DNA from: Ursus arctos
Taxonomy: Eukaryota > Chordata > Mammalia > Carnivora > Ursidae
Assembly: GCF_023065955.2 (NCBI RefSeq)
Contig: NW_026622874.1
Location: 31,137,772-31,201,771 of the forward strand
DNA length: 64,000 nucleotides
Direction: 5' to 3'
The notes beneath the pieces are model-generated. The model did not search any database, was not told where the DNA came from, and was given only the letters and a program-made list of their open reading frames with translations. Numbering within the stretch: position 1 is the first letter of the stretch; each line of letters starts with the position of its first letter. Below are positions 36,697 to 50,059 of the stretch, one piece after another. Position numbers and translations under genes: made by a program.

Positions 36697-38475
36697 AAAA
36701 CTGTGTTACTTAATACCTTTCCCTAACCTGAATGAAGGAATTGAGAATACGTTCATTAATTTTGTAGAAGGTCCTACAAACTAGGTTGGGCACGGTTGCT
36801 AATACACTCAAACAAACATACACAAGGGACCTCAATGTATGAATGAAGTAATACATCAAAACCAAATGAGATCAATATGGATAACTGCCAAGTTACTACC
36901 CCACTAGAGGCCAAACACTGAGAAAGGCTAATGAAAATACTGGCTCAATAAAATGTGGCAGGAACAAACGTTTCCAACAGGTGAAAATTAAGCCTTCTAT
37001 TATGCTATCAGATTTCTACTAAAGCAGTACGGTCTCCAATTTCAAAATGTAACCGAGAACACTAAAAAGGTCCAGAGAGGAACAATTAAATTCAGGACAC
37101 ATATATTAAAAGCCTACGCCAAAGGTGAAATTATTTTATACCACAGAAGAAATGGCAAAAAGGTGTTTATCGAAGGATTTTGTATATGCAGATCAGGTGG
37201 ACCACATAAGACAGAACTCCAAGATTATAAAAAAGAAAGTGACTTCTAATGAGAATCTAAAAAGTTGACTGCAGAAATACTATTCAGCTGTGAAGATTAA
37301 GAATTGAAACAGGCTATCAAGAAAGATTAGAGGAGTATAAAATTTACAGGACTAACAATTTGCTTGAGAGAAAAGTTAAGAAAATCCTATTTTAAATAAA
37401 CCCCAAATGGCTAAGGTTACTGTGATGAAGATACTAAGAAAGTGCATATTCGTAAAGGAATTCTGAGAACTTTCAAAACTGAGAAATAAATTAGTGGTGA
37501 CAGATGATAATTATAATTGTATAAAAACACTAAACTGGATCCAGTAACTCAGAAAAGTTGAAAAGAAAAAAGTACACAATGGATCTGGAGACTATATCAC
37601 AATGAGGCAGAAGAAAACAAACAGAAAAAACATTTGTCAATGAAACCGAGTTGACAAAAGAAAATATATTAATAAAGAAAAGTCATATTTGTAAGGATAT
37701 GGCAATATGTACTGAATTTTAGGGAACAACCGGTTTGGATGTCATGGAACACAAATAGCGTATAGATTCCATATGGTTCCCTTTACAGAAACCTTTAGAA
37801 GACTACTGAACGTTTTTGTTTTGCAATTCTGAATACCTGCTGCTGGGAGTCGAAACTAAATACAGTTCTAGGTATTTGCTACCGCAAAGAAAGCCTAAAA
37901 GGCCAGGTCAATCTATTAACAACTCTGACCGTTAGGTCTGTCTCATATTCTTTCCTCTTTTATTTCAGCCTCTTCCCTTCATTTTTCTCCAAATTCAGGT
38001 GAATGACAGCCAACCCTTATAAAATCATTTGAAAATTATTTCCCATCTTTGTTCGTCCTCCCAACACATAAAGACTATATATTCTTCTACTTAGCCTTTA
38101 GCTTCAAAGCAGTGAAACATTCCTAAAGGAAGGAGAATGTTTCTGAGAACTAGATTTTAATTAACTTTAATACTTTTTAGAATATTACTTTGGACAAGTC
38201 ACTGTCTTTTAGTTAAATGGATGACTGAGATTAATTATTAATGAAGTTTGCCACATTATCCCCCCAGATCTTTAGAGTGAAAAGATCAAGAGATGAAAGG
38301 GCCTGGAGTATATAATAGTATACTAATTCCTTTGTATGTTTTCTATGCAAATAGTCTTTACAGTTAAGAGAATCAGAGACCCTGAAAAACCATTGTTAAA
38401 AACTAAAAATAGCTTTTACTAATTGTCCAAGATAAATTGCTGATTACTCCCCACAAATCAGGAACGGTAATTTCT

Positions 38476-39690
38476 TTTTAAAAAAAAAAGATTTATCCTT
38501 TATATTACATTTACTTTTTTTATTAAGATTTCTTCTTTTTTTGAAGTTTTTTATTTTGACTCCAGTGTGGTTAACATACAATGTTAGTTTCAAGTGTACA
38601 ATATAGTGATTCAACACTTCCATACATCGCCCACTGCTTATCACAAGTGCCCTCCTTAATCCTCATCACCTATTTAACCCATCCCCTTGCCCACCGCTCT
38701 TCCTGTAACCATCAGTTTGTTCTCTACACTGAAGAGTCTGTTTCTTGGTTTGCCTCTTCTTTTTTTTTCCTCTGTTCATTTATTTCTTAAATGACACATA
38801 TGAGTGAAATCCTATGTATTTGTCTTCCTCTGATTGGCGTACTTCTCTTAGCATTACTCTCTAGTTTTATCCATGTTGTTGCAAATGGCAAGATTTCATT
38901 ATTTTTATGGTTGAATAATATTCCATTACATATTTATACACCACATCTTCTTTATCCATTCATCTATTGGTGGACACTTGAGCTGCTTCCATAATTTGGC
39001 TGTTGTAAATAATGCTGCAATAAACATAGGGGTGCATTTATTTCTTTGAATTAGTGTTTTTGTGGTTTTGGGGTAAACACCCAGTCGCGGTATTGCTGGA
39101 TTGTAGGGCAGTTCTATTTTTAACTTTCTGAGGAACCTCCATACTGTCTTCCACAGCAGCTGCACCAGTTCTCACCAAGAGTGCAAGAGGGTTCCTTTCT
39201 CTTCACATCCTGCAAACACTTATCTCTTGCATTTTTGATTTTAGCCACTCTGACAGGTGTGAGGTGATTATCTCATTGTAGTTTTGATTTGTATTTCCCT
39301 GATGATGAGTGATGTTGAACATCTTATCATGTGTCTGTTGGCCATTTGGATGTCTTCTTTGGAGAAATGTCTGTTCATGTTTCTGCCCATCTTAAAAAAC
39401 AATTTATTTATTTGAGAGAGAGAGTGCAGGGGAGGGACAGAGGGAGAGAATCTTCAAGCAGACTCTCCACTGAGCACGGAGCCTGATGTGGGGCTTGATC
39501 CTACAACCCATGAGATCATGACCGGAGCCAAAACCAAGAGTGGGACACTCAATTGACTGAGCCACCCAGGCACCTCTGCCCACTTTTTAATTGGATTATT
39601 TGTTTCTAGGGTATTGATTAATATAAGTTCTTTATGTATTTTGGATACTAACCCTTTATTGGATATGTCATTTGCAAATATCTTCTCCCA
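38476..39690 (-). mobile_element. Carnivore L1 3' end, inverted, with target-site duplication
   Basis: The antisense of an L1 3' UTR: TTAACATACAATGTTAGTTT, CCATCAGTTTGTTCTCTACA and AATAATGCTGCAATAAACAT. Flanks AGGAACGGTAATTTCT (38460-38475) and AGGAATGGTAATTTCT (39691-39706) form a 16-bp duplication with one mismatch, so the 5' truncation point is about 39690. A Can-SINE at 39394-39574 has landed inside it. Confidence 0.88.
39394..39574 (-). mobile_element. Can-SINE nested in L1
   Basis: Antisense SINE with AACAATTTATTTATTTGAGA at its tail and GAGCCACCCAGGCACCT at its head. Flanks CTGCCCATCTT and CTGCCCACTTT form a decayed duplication. The L1 sequence continues on both sides. Confidence 0.93.
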
Positions 39691-39754
39691 AGGAATGGTA
39701 ATTTCTAAGACAGTATTATTGATTTATATAAAGTGTTATAATACTTTCAGTATG

Positions 39755-40130
39755 TCCCAGGCTCTTCTTTCACTTTAAGTTTCCCCACATACTTGATAGA
39801 ACTGCCCTTCTCTGCCTCCCTTTTCTGTTCACTTGACCTTGCCAATCTGAATCTCATACTTCAGGATCCTGCTCATATGTGGACTCCCCTAGAAAGCCCT
39901 CTCAGACTTTAAAGATGGGTAAGAGGTCCTAACTATATGCTCCCATGGTGCACTGCTCTTTCACAGCACATACCACAATGGATCAAACTCCAAGTTTACT
40001 TGTTGGCCTCCTCTAAGACAGCTCCATGAAGGCAGGGACTTTCAAAAACATCACTGGTTCCTCCTGAATGCCTAATACAATACCCAGAACGTGGTAGCAC
40101 TCAGGAAGTATTTGTTTTAGGAATGAAGCA
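39755..40130 (+). mobile_element. L2 LINE 3' region
   Basis: AAGCCCTCTCAGACTTTAAA, GCAGGGACTTTCAAAAACAT, CTCCTGAATGCCTAATACAA, and GGTAGCACTCAGGAAGTATT follow the L2 3' end in order. Confidence 0.7.
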
Positions 40131-40918
40131 TAAATTTATTTCATAAAAAAAATTATAATCTATGCTCAAAAAATTCACATTCCCATATTTTACTTACAAA
40201 TTTGGACACTGATAAGTATAATGTAATGGTTTAAAGAAAGCAAGTTGAAGAGCATTGCCAGTAAGTGATTGGCCAGCAAGCAGCTTTCCAGGATAGCATT
40301 ATCTCTGATGAGTTCATCACTGTCTAATACCTTGCCCTCATTTATACAAGTCGAAAGCCTGTCTTTTATCAGAGCCTAGAGGTCCTGTATGAGGAAAAAA
40401 ATCAAAGTAGGTATAGAGGCGATCAATCTATCTTTTAGATTCTGGTACACAGCAGCCAAATTCGAATGCAGATAGGATATATGAAAACCTTTTAAAACTT
40501 AACACTGGCGAAAACTCTTTTAGAATAACAGGAATGTTTATAGAATGTCAAATCGGGACACTCATCTTCTTGGTATCAGAGTACCTAAAAAGCTGAAAGT
40601 AAGAAGCTGCGAGGTGAGTACAGAATAAAAACTTTGAATTTGAAACTAGAATTAGAATTAAAATGAAGTGGTAGTGGTACAGGGATACATGACAGACCTA
40701 TAGTACAGAATGCATAGGCCAGAAACAGACACGTGCACATAGGGATTCTGATGTATGAAAAGGTGGCTGCACAGCAGTGAAGAGAAATCATCTTTTCAAT
40801 ACAGTGAGCTGGAAATATGAGGGGGGAAAATGAATTTACATACAAATCAATTTCAGATAGATTAAAGATCTAAATGCAAAAAGCTTTTCCAGTAAGTCTT
40901 CTAAAAAAAATGTACAAA

Positions 40919-40943
40919 AATAAATAAATAAATAAATAAAAAT
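40919..40943 (+). repeat. (TAAA)n run
   Basis: Short perfect AAAT units within the L1 fragment. Confidence 0.8.
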
Positions 40944-41509
40944 GTACAAAGACTCACTTTCACAATTCCAGGGTAAAGAAGGGTTTCTTATTAAACAAGA
41001 TACAAAAAGAGCTACAAAGGAAAATACTGATAAACATGACTACATTAAAATTTAGAATTTCTGGTCATCAATAGATATCATATAAGGAAAAGGCAAGTCG
41101 AAAAATGGGATAATATGCTTGCAACACATATAAGGGGAAAAAGGCTCATGTCTAAAATATACAAAGAACGCCTACAAATTTATACATATAATATGTATAA
41201 ATATGTAAGCGTAAATACATAATTAATAAAATGTGGACAAAACCTTGACCAGGATTATCACAAAGGATGAAATAAAAATGGCCAATAAACATATGCAAAG
41301 TTGTTCAACTTTGTTATTAATCGGTAAAATGCAAATGAAACCATGATGCAACGACCCTATTCCAAAATGACCAAAATTTAAGTCTGTCAATACCAAGCAT
41401 TCACAGGAAAGTGGAGCAACTGGAAACCTTTCAGACAAACTGGTAAAAGTCTGCTGATCAGTAACAATACATAAACAAAAAAGATGAATCACGGGACAGA
41501 CGTCCCTGA

Positions 41510-41955
41510 CTTACAATGGTTCAGCTTATGATTTTTCAACTTTATGATAGTATTAGGGTGATAGGCATTCAGTAGAAACTGCACTCTGAATTTTGAATTT
41601 AGATCTTTTCCTGGTCTAGTGATAAATCATACAACGCTCTCTCATGATGCTGGGCAGTGGCAGGGGATTACAAGGGTAAACAACTGATCCCCTTACAACG
41701 ATTTTGTACCCGCACGGCCATGCTGTGTTCGACTTTCAGTACAGCATGCAATAAGTTATGTGAGATATTCAGCACTTTACTATAAAACAGGCTTTGTGTT
41801 AGAGGATTCTGCCCAACTGTAAGCTAAGTGTTCTGAGCACATTTAAGGTAGCCTACGGTAAGCTATGTTCGGTAGGTTAAGTGTATTAAATGCATTTTGA
41901 CTTGCAATATTTTCAACTTATGATGGGTTTAATGGGATGTAATGCCACTGTACAT
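41510..41955. repeat. Medium reiterated repeat inserted in L1
   Basis: It starts TCCCTGACTTACAATGGTTC and ends ACTTATGATGGGTTTAATGG, with TTCAGTAGAAACTGCACTCT and GTAGCCTACGGTAAGCTATG inside. This is a familiar mammalian repeat whose family name I cannot give with certainty. Confidence 0.65.
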
Positions 41956-42479
41956 TGAGGAAGATCCATATATTCACACACGAGAATATAATGCAGCCAT
42001 AAAATGACCGAACTAGTTAGATGCAACAAAATGAATCATATAAATGTGAGGGTGAGAAAAAGCAAGGCTGAAGAGTACGTACCGCAAGATTCCAACGTAA
42101 AGTTCAAAATAGGAAAAATTAATTATATATTTCAAGGATGCACACTTCTGCAGTACAACTATAAAGAAAAAAAGGAAGTGATTTCCGTAAGAGCAGACAG
42201 GGAGGGGGTGGTAACCAGGAAGGGTCCATGGGACTTCTAGAACAGCAGCATTCTACTTCTTGCCATAGGTGTTCACTTTAAATACTATTTTTTATGTCCA
42301 TTATGTTTCAGATAAAAAGAGAACATAATGAATAGTCCTTAGGGGCAGTTTACAGAGGTTAAGGTGATACCTGATAAATCTTTTCAGTTCTGCAAGAGTC
42401 CCTCTATTTCCAAGCCTGTCCTTCATCTATTCTCAGACAGGATCCTGAAGAAGCCCTTCGAAACTCAGAACTAACTGCC

Positions 42480-42950
42480 CTCTGCTCATAACTTCGGGAT
42501 GGCTGCCCACGTCCTACATGATCTGGCTCTCTATTACTTTTCTGACCTCATTTCCTACCACCTCCCTGCCAGCTTATTCTGCTCCAGTCAAACAGGACAC
42601 TTTAAAATTCCTCAACTGTTAGCCAGCTTGTGTTTCGCTGGTTGTTACCTCTGCCTGCATGGCATTTTCCAAGCTACTCACATAGATAACTCTTTCACCT
42701 CCTCCAAGTCTTTGCTTAAATGTTACCTCCTCAAAGAGGGAAACTTTTTCTGTCTTATTTACAAACACAATCCATTACCACCCACTCCTCTCCCTTTCCT
42801 TGATCTGTTTTCCGTATCTATCTTCAAAAGTACCACGGAATTTAATTTTGCTCTTTGTTTATTGTCTCTCTTCCCCAACTAGAATACAAGCTCCAAAAAA
42901 AGGGAAGATGACAGAGGACTCTCATATCTGTGAAAATAAATGCTTATTTT
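42480..42950 (+). mobile_element. L2 LINE 3' region, well preserved
   Basis: TACATGATCTGGCTCTCTAT, CTCATTTCCTACCACCTCCC, TCTGCTCCAGTCAAACAGGA, AATGTTACCTCCTCAAAGAG and AGAATACAAGCTCCAAAAAA follow the L2 3' consensus. The 127-residue open frame here is repeat-derived. Confidence 0.85.
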
Positions 42951-43589
42951 TATATGAGATTGCTAGGTAGCATTACTGCAGCAAGAGTTGATCTCTAGGT
43001 TTATGAACATAAATGTAAAAAATATTAAAACCAAATCCAGAAATGCAAGAAGAAACACATCAAGACAAAGTTGACACAATCTACCAGAAATATATAGCAA
43101 ACAAAATGAATGATAATACATTACAATCCAAAAGTATTTACTTTAAAATTAGGAACACAGCAAAGCTGCTGGCTATCATTGCATATTTTCAGAATTGAAG
43201 TAGAGATCTTAGGATATCTCAGATTCAAAACAATTTCTAGTCTCCCTGAGTTTCAGTGAAAAGAAGGCTCATTGATCTCTATGATATCCCATCTCCTTCA
43301 TTTCACAAATACCCTAAACAATAAAACTTCATTTTTGGAGGCTAATGAAAACATAATCCAGTCTTAAATGCTGTGTTTTTAATCACAAAAGGATGAAAAC
43401 GATGAAGCATTCAATTAAAGAAGTTTAGAAAAGATGGTATGGAGGAAATAATGAAGATAAAAGCATCAATTAATTAAATTAGATGAAAGCAATAGAAGAT
43501 TCTAAGAACTTTTTTTTAGTTTTTGTCGTGTATAGGGGGAAGGGGACTAAAAGAAAATGTACAAACCTTTAGCAAATCTAACCAAACTA

Positions 43590-43800
43590 ACATTAATTCA
43601 TGGCGCACTCTGATCATGCACCATGCCAAGTATTTTACAGGCAGTATTTCACTCAACTTTCACAACAACCATACCCTTGCAGAAAAAGAAACTGAAACTT
43701 GATGAACTGAATAATTTGCCCAAGTTCACTGAGTTGTAAGTGGCACAGTCAGGATTCAAGCAAAGCCTTATTTAACTCAGATCTCACTGCCTGAACCAAT
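43590..43800 (-). mobile_element. MIR SINE remnant
   Basis: Inverted MIR: CACCATGCCAAGTATTTTAC, CACTCAACTTTCACAACAAC, AAAAAGAAACTGAAACTTGA and AGTCAGGATTCAAGCAAAGC. Confidence 0.8.
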
Positions 43801-43825
43801 ATATGTTTTAAAAATATAGAATACT

Positions 43826-44024
43826 GGGGCGCCTGGGTGGCTCAGTCGTTAAGCGTCTGCCTTAAGCTCAGAGCGTGATCTCAGAGTTCTGGGATCGAGC
43901 CCCACATCGGGCTCCTCCACTGGGAGCCTGCTTCTTCCTCTCCCACTCCCCCTGCTTGGGTTTCCTCTCTCGCTGGCTGTCTCTCTGTCAAATAAATAAA
44001 TAAAATCTTAAAAAATATATATAT
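43826..44024 (+). mobile_element. Can-SINE with (TA)n at its tail
   Basis: The head is GGGGCGCCTGGGTGGCTCAG and the tail is of the arctoid type (CTCGCTGGCTGTCTCT). TATAGAATACT recurs after the element (43810-43825 versus the end at 44040). A short (TA)n run lies in the tail. Confidence 0.94.
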
Positions 44025-44229
44025 ATATATATAGAATACTAAACAAACAAACAAAAAACCCCAAAAAAACCCAAAAGCAAAAAACCCAGAATACTACCTA
44101 TAAGAACAAGGATATAATCATAGAGATATTTAAAATTTTAGAGACTAATACTTTGTACACCGCAGCACACTTTTCCAAATGTCTATAAAATAAGCATAAA
44201 GTACAAATTTAAACATCAAAGAACTCCCT

Positions 44230-45470
44230 TAAATAAAAATAATACACCTAAAAGGATTCACAAAGAAGTTTTCTAATATGTTCTAGGACACAAGATGAAA
44301 AGTTTCCTCATTCATTTTTCAAAGCTAGCATGATTCTGATACCAAAATTGGACAAAAAGAACCCTACAAAACATTATAAATTAGGGGGTGAAAACTTGAA
44401 TACATTCAGAGTCAAGTGGGTAAAATAAATGTGTAATTCTAATTGGATTAGAGTATGATTAGCAAGACTGACAAAGAATATGAGAGAAGGCTCAAATTAC
44501 CATTATCAGGACTGAAAAGGGATATCACTATATACCCTGCAGACAGCAAAAGGACAATAAAAGGCATGCTACAGACAACCTTATAAACATAAATTTCACA
44601 ATATGGTAAAATGGACCAATTCTTCAAAAAGTACACAGTACACACTATTATAAAGTAAATAATTTAAATAGCTCTACAACTACCAAAGAAACTGATTCAT
44701 AATTTAAAAAGCTATTGAAAAAGACATCTTAGGTCCAGAAAGGTTTCACTGGAGAACACCAAACATTTAAAGAATTAACACCAATTCTACACAATCTTTT
44801 CCAGAAAACAGAAGAGGAGAAAATATTTCTCAATTTATTTTATACCAGTACTGCCCTAATACCAAATCAGACAAAGTCAGTAAAAAAAAGAAAACTATAG
44901 GCCAATAACCCTCATGAACAGAGGCACAAAAATCTTTGACAAAACATTAGCAAACAGAATTTAGCAATACATATTGGAAAGAAAAAAATAAAACTGTCCC
45001 TGTTTGTAGATGACATGATTATTCTACACAGAAAATCCAAAACAAAACAAAATGAAAACCAAACAAAATTAAAAAAAACAACAACCTAAAAACAAAACAA
45101 AATAAAACCCACAACTATAAGTGAGGTTTGACAAAGTCACAGGATACAAGACTAACACTGAAAAATCAATTATATTTCCATTTCCTGGCAATAAATATGT
45201 GGAAACCAAAATTTAAAATACAATGCCATTTATAATCGTCCCAAAGAATACGAACTACTTATAAATATAAAGCTAACAAAAAATATACAGGACTTATATT
45301 TTGCATACAAAATGCTGCTGAATTTAAAATCTAAATAAATGGAGAGAGTATGTTAATGAATTAGAAAATTCAACATAGTGAAATATGACAATTTTTCCCA
45401 AGTCGATATACAGATTCACTATAATTCCTATCAAAATTTCAGCAAAATTTGAAATTCAGTCTGATTCAAC
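44230..45470 (+). mobile_element. L1 ORF2 fragment, broken
   Basis: Reverse-transcriptase-region phrases occur in order: AGCATGATTCTGATACCAAA, GGCCAATAACCCTCATGAAC, GTAGATGACATGATTATTCT (the catalytic YADD-type region, here written as a VDDMI reading), then GGATACAAGACTAACACTGA. Many stops. Confidence 0.82.
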
Positions 45471-45589
45471 TTCATGTTCCTTCCACCACTATCCCACACC
45501 TTTACTATCCATTCCCATGCGCCTTCCCTAGACTTGTCTATATTAAGTGGAAAAATCATAAGGTTTTTGTTTTTTTGTGTTTTTTTGGA

Positions 45590-46440
45590 TTATAGAGCAT
45601 CTCCTCAAGGGCCACACTTTGTATCTCACCTTTAGGGGCCCGCTGAGACTTGAGTCTAGTTAAAGGTCTAGAAGGAAAGCAGGATGGGGGGAGGGGTGGA
45701 TCCTAAGGAGAATCAGGAGTGCGTCGCAATGCAACCACCTCAAGGGGAGGCCATTACAGATTCTGCAGGCCAAGCATGGCTAGTCTCCTCAGATGAGAGG
45801 AGAACAGCTGCTTCTACTAACAAAGAAGACTCAGCAGAATGTGGGAATTCAGTGCCCCAACCTCATCAGAATTTTCCCATATGTCCGCATTTCAATTTTC
45901 GGAATCCCATTCCCTGCTAATCAATGCCTTCATTTCAACAGATACTCTATGAAGTTGGGAATCCAAATTGTATTGTAACTCAGCTACTCACAGGATGTGA
46001 CTTTGGATATTGTTTTCAGCAAACTCAACCTCTGATCACAAAAGTTAGGGATCTCTTTCTGGGAAGACATAGGAACTGTGGTAATTTATGTGGTACTTAA
46101 ACTGGGAGTTCAAATCCCTAAATTCATCCTTTTCTTTCCTCACTTTAGGAGCAATAAGTCAATGTCATTATATGCATTAGTTTGACAAAAATGTTCTAAG
46201 GTATCAAAATATATGGTCACCCAGAACCTCGCCTCTTAAATGTATCTGAGTAAACGCTGATGAGATTTTGCAAATCACTGCCACCACATCACGCCATGGG
46301 TGATCAATCCTCTCTTTACTGCAGAAAATAGAGTCCGAAGCTTTACATCAAATCAGATTAGGAAACCAACGGGAGAAACCCCAGAACAAATTCAGAAGAA
46401 TCATTCTTAAGACCCTACTCCTCTAGAACCACTCTCAGGA
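45590..46440. other. Unassigned moderately GC-rich block
   Basis: I see short open frames of 60-80 codons on the plus strand and no protein or repeat that I can name. Confidence 0.25.
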
Positions 46441-46449
46441 ACAAAACCC

Positions 46450-46855
46450 GTATTAGTCAGGGTTCCCAAGAGAAACAGAACTAATAAGATACATTTATAG
46501 AGAGAGCTTTGAATAACTGGACCACATGAGTCTAGGGGCTGACAAATGCGAGATCTCCTGGACAAGCCAGCAGGCTGGAGACCCAGGGGAGAGTTGACGT
46601 TGTCGTCTTGAGTCAGAAGATGCCTGCAGGTACAGTGTCTTCCTTCTCAGCTGGGCCTCCGTCTTTTCTCTTAAGGCCGTCAGCTGATTAGATGACACCC
46701 ATCCAGATTATGAAGGGTGATTTGCTTGGCTTAAAAGACTACGACTTAAACATTAATTACATTTTTAAAATACCTCACAGCAACATGGAAACTGGTGTTC
46801 AACAAAACAGCTGGGCACTAAAGACTAGCCACACTGACCCATAAAATAAACCATC
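46450..46855. repeat. Medium reiterated repeat
   Basis: It starts TATTAGTCAGGGTTCCCAAG and continues AGAAACAGAACTAATAAGAT, CCAGCAGGCTGGAGACCCAG and CTTAAGGCCGTCAGCTGATT, ending near ATAAACCATCACGA. This is a familiar abundant mammalian repeat, family name uncertain. Confidence 0.7.
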
Positions 46856-46864
46856 ACGATGTCC

Positions 46865-47213
46865 ACACAAAAACCTGTGCAAGAATTTTCATAGCAGCTT
46901 TACATGTGATACCCCTGAACTAGGAAGCATATAAATGTCCTTCAACACGTGAATGGTTAAGCAGACTGTGGTACATCTCTACCATGGAATACTCTCAGCA
47001 AGAAAAAGGAACAAATGATTGATACATGCAACAACCTGGGCGGATAGCAAGGGCGTTATGCTAAGTGAAAAAACTCCAGTCTAAACAGATCACATGCTAT
47101 ATCATTCTCTTTATATAATATGTTGAAATTATAAAATTACAGAGCTAGAAAACAGATTGGTGGCTACTAGGGATTAAGAATGTTCATTCAGGTCACTGTG
47201 AAGGTGTATTTAT
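46865..47213 (+). mobile_element. L1 3' UTR fragment
   Basis: ACAAAAACCTGTGCAAGAAT, ATAGCAGCTTTACATGTGAT, CAACACGTGAATGGTTAAGC and ACCATGGAATACTCTCAGCA are L1 3' UTR phrases. Confidence 0.82.
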
Positions 47214-47230
47214 CAATATAAGAGGTTTAT

Positions 47231-47425
47231 TATTTTTTTTAAGAATTTATTTATTTGGGAGAGCGCACACGTACAGACACGCACGCTTGAGCAGGGGGAG
47301 GAGCAGAGGGAGAGGGACAAGCAGGCTCTGCGCTCAATGCAAGGCTCAATTCCAGGACCCCGAGATCATGACCTGAACCAAAATCAAGTGTTGGCCACTT
47401 AACCAAGTGAGCTACCCAGGCGTCC
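47231..47425 (-). mobile_element. Can-SINE
   Basis: AAGAATTTATTTATTTGGGA at the tail and GAGCTACCCAGGCGTCC at the head. A perfect 17-bp duplication CAATATAAGAGGTTTAT lies at 47214-47230 and 47426-47442. Confidence 0.95.
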
Positions 47426-47997
47426 CAATATAAGAGGTTTATTTATAAGAATTCATGGTAAGGCACAGAAAGAAAATGTTTAAAACATATTATGAGGCTT
47501 CACTGAACGAGTTATTAAAATACATTACCAAACTGCAACTAAATAGTATGATATTAACAAAACAGACTAGAAAAAAGTATAATCCAGTATACACAGCAAG
47601 TTTGTATATGATAAAGAAAGAATTTCAAATCAGTACAGAAAACATGAATTTACTGGTTATTCAATAAACAGTACTGTCATCTCTGGGTATAGAGATTACA
47701 TGTGATTTTTAATTTTTTCTTAATCTCTGTTACCCAAATGTTTAATAATGAATATATAGTTGTTTTATAACCAGAAAAATATATATTAACTATTTGAAAA
47801 AAGTTAAGTTAAATGGAATTTTATTTTAGGGAAAATTTATAAACATAAAACAAAGGAACCATAAATAAAAATGATGGATAGTTTTTTCCTATATACAAAT
47901 ATGAAAATTCTGTGTATCAAAAAGAAAACACAAAACTCAAAGTTAAACAACAAAGAAGGGCTGAAATTAATATATGGCCAGTAAAAGTTATCACTCT

Positions 47998-48190
47998 TGG
48001 GCACCTGGGTGGCTCAGTCAGTTAAGCATCTGCCTTCGGCTCAGGTCATGATCCCAGGGTCCTGGGACCGAGTCTCGCATCAGGCCCCCTGCTCATCAGG
48101 GAGCCTGCTTCTCCCTCTGCCTCTGCTGCTCCCCCCTGCTCATGACTGTGTTCTCTCTCTTTCTCTCAAAAATAAATAAAAATACTTTAA
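47998..48190 (+). mobile_element. Can-SINE
   Basis: The head is GGGCACCTGGGTGGCTCAGT, with a CTCCCTCTGCCTCTGCTGCT tail. Flanks AAAAGTTATCACTCT and AAAAGCTATCACTCT form a duplication with one mismatch. Confidence 0.94.
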
Positions 48191-48419
48191 AAAAAGCTAT
48201 CACTCTAAACATACCCTTAATATTATTATTTAAATAAAGAAAATTAATAAAAATTAATAAAATTTCCAAAGGACACTCACCAAAGAATTCTAAATCACCA
48301 TTAAACATGAGTAATATCCAACCTCACAGTAATCAGAGAAATGCAATATACAATAATATACCAATTCCACGTTTTTTTTAACCAAGTGATGAAAAAAGTT
48401 TTGTATCTGATTATTATCA

Positions 48420-48950
48420 ATGTAAATTGCTACCAATTTTTAAAAGACCTTAAAAATGCGGATATTCTTTGACCAGGATAGGCTATTTCCACACATTTTC
48501 TTTATACATATAAGAGACTTTTGCCCCTAAGGAAATAATCAGAGCTATTACAAACATCATAAATTTTTTGTACTCACTGACGCACTATTAGTAATAGTAC
48601 AAGAATTTATACATTTAAAATTCCAGAAATAGCAGATTGGCTAACAAAAAATAGCGTGCCTATACAATGGAAAACCATGCCATCATTAAAAATCAGATAA
48701 ACAATAAAACAAAATGACAAATGGCCGATAATAATGGTCATATGTAATATTAGGTAGGTGCAAATTCTAGATAAAAAACAACAGAATGTGATATCTATTT
48801 TGATTAAATTACTTATATATGTATATAAAAAGGCTATATATTAATATTCTAAATATTAATATTTGTCACTTGTGGAAAGTACAATTATGTGTCATATATT
48901 TTCCAAATATTTCTCTGCATTTTCTAAATTTTTGATAATGAACAAGTATT
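48420..48950 (+). mobile_element. Old L1 3' UTR remnant
   Basis: GCGGATATTCTTTGACCAGG, AAATAATCAGAGCTATTACA and TGCCTATACAATGGAAAACC fit an old L1M 3' UTR. Confidence 0.65.
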
Positions 48951-50059
48951 TCTATGCGACCAAAAAAACCAAAAAATTTTATTTTGTTAAAACAAAAAGA
49001 ACTCTATATGCGTATATATGTATATGAAAGATCTCTTTCAAAAGGGAATATAGAACAATTCCCAAATAAGGTTAAAAAGCACAAGATCAACAGGATTTTA
49101 ACATGTTTTTTTTTTCCAAAGGAAAACAAGAGGTCTATTATGAAATATATTTAGGAAATACTGGGTTGAACAGAGTTGAACAGTCTTCTTCGGTGCAGGA
49201 CTTCTAGAACCTTCAAACTGCTCATTTTTCTAGCCTTAGCCACCTCCATGACAGCCTCTAGAGTGACTCCACAGAAATTCAAGAATCTGGAGAACCACTT
49301 AAAGACTGTCGATCTAATCAATCATTCTCCTGTTTGGAATACATTTTATAAAATATACAAAAAAAAAAAAAAGAGGGAGACAGGGACGAAGAATGAATTC
49401 TGTCTATAATAGAAGTGAGGTTCTGTGAGGCATTAATTAGTAATTACATACTAGGACTAGGAAGAGGCAACAAGAATTTAAAACCATAGCAGATGTAAGG
49501 TTTGTAAACTTGACTTGCTTGTTATAATTGGTTTTACATATATAAGTTTAATTTATATTGAATATAACTTAAAAGATGTTAATTTTATACATATGCCTTC
49601 AGATGGGAGGAAAACCAGACACTGATGTGGTTGAATTTTAAAAATACTATAAACTGAAATAAAACTATACATATACCTTAGTATTTAAATAAAATTGTAC
49701 CTTGGCCATTTAAAGCACTAAAGATTTCAGTGTTAAATTTAATCAGCATATAAACGGCTAAGCATTATGCTATTTACTAAACAGATTTTCATATTAGCCA
49801 TTAGATGGCACCATATATCTACTAGTTAACATAGTTTTAGACTAAACTAATTTTCCCCCACTGACTTTAAAAAGTATTATAAAATACATTTAACTTTTAA
49901 GAACATAAGATACACATTATCTTTTATCATGGTTAAAATTTAACTTTTAAGATGAAGAAAAATGATATAAACAACTACATTCGTATCACCATTTCTGGAA
50001 AATTACTATTTAAAGTAAATAATCCCATCCCAGAAATCAAACTAGAATGTTCTAAGACA

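Larger units (their letters stand above)
40830..42330 (+). mobile_element. Old L1 3' part, split by another repeat
   Basis: GATTAAAGATCTAAATGCAA and ATAAACATGACTACATTAAA are from the end of ORF2. AAAATGGCCAATAAACATAT and GCAAATGAAACCATGATGCA follow into the 3' UTR. The repeat at 41510-41955 interrupts it, and AATATAATGCAGCCATAAAA resumes at about 41990. Confidence 0.75.

Noticed and set aside
40290..40330. Candidate for the canonical SYT14 first coding exon (antisense of TGATGAGTTCATCAC)
   Set aside because: Only a few bases fit the expected HELI codons and there is no open frame or donor in the right phase.
42499..42882. 127-codon plus-strand frame with hydrophobic stretches
   Set aside because: It is contained in a recognisable L2 3' end.
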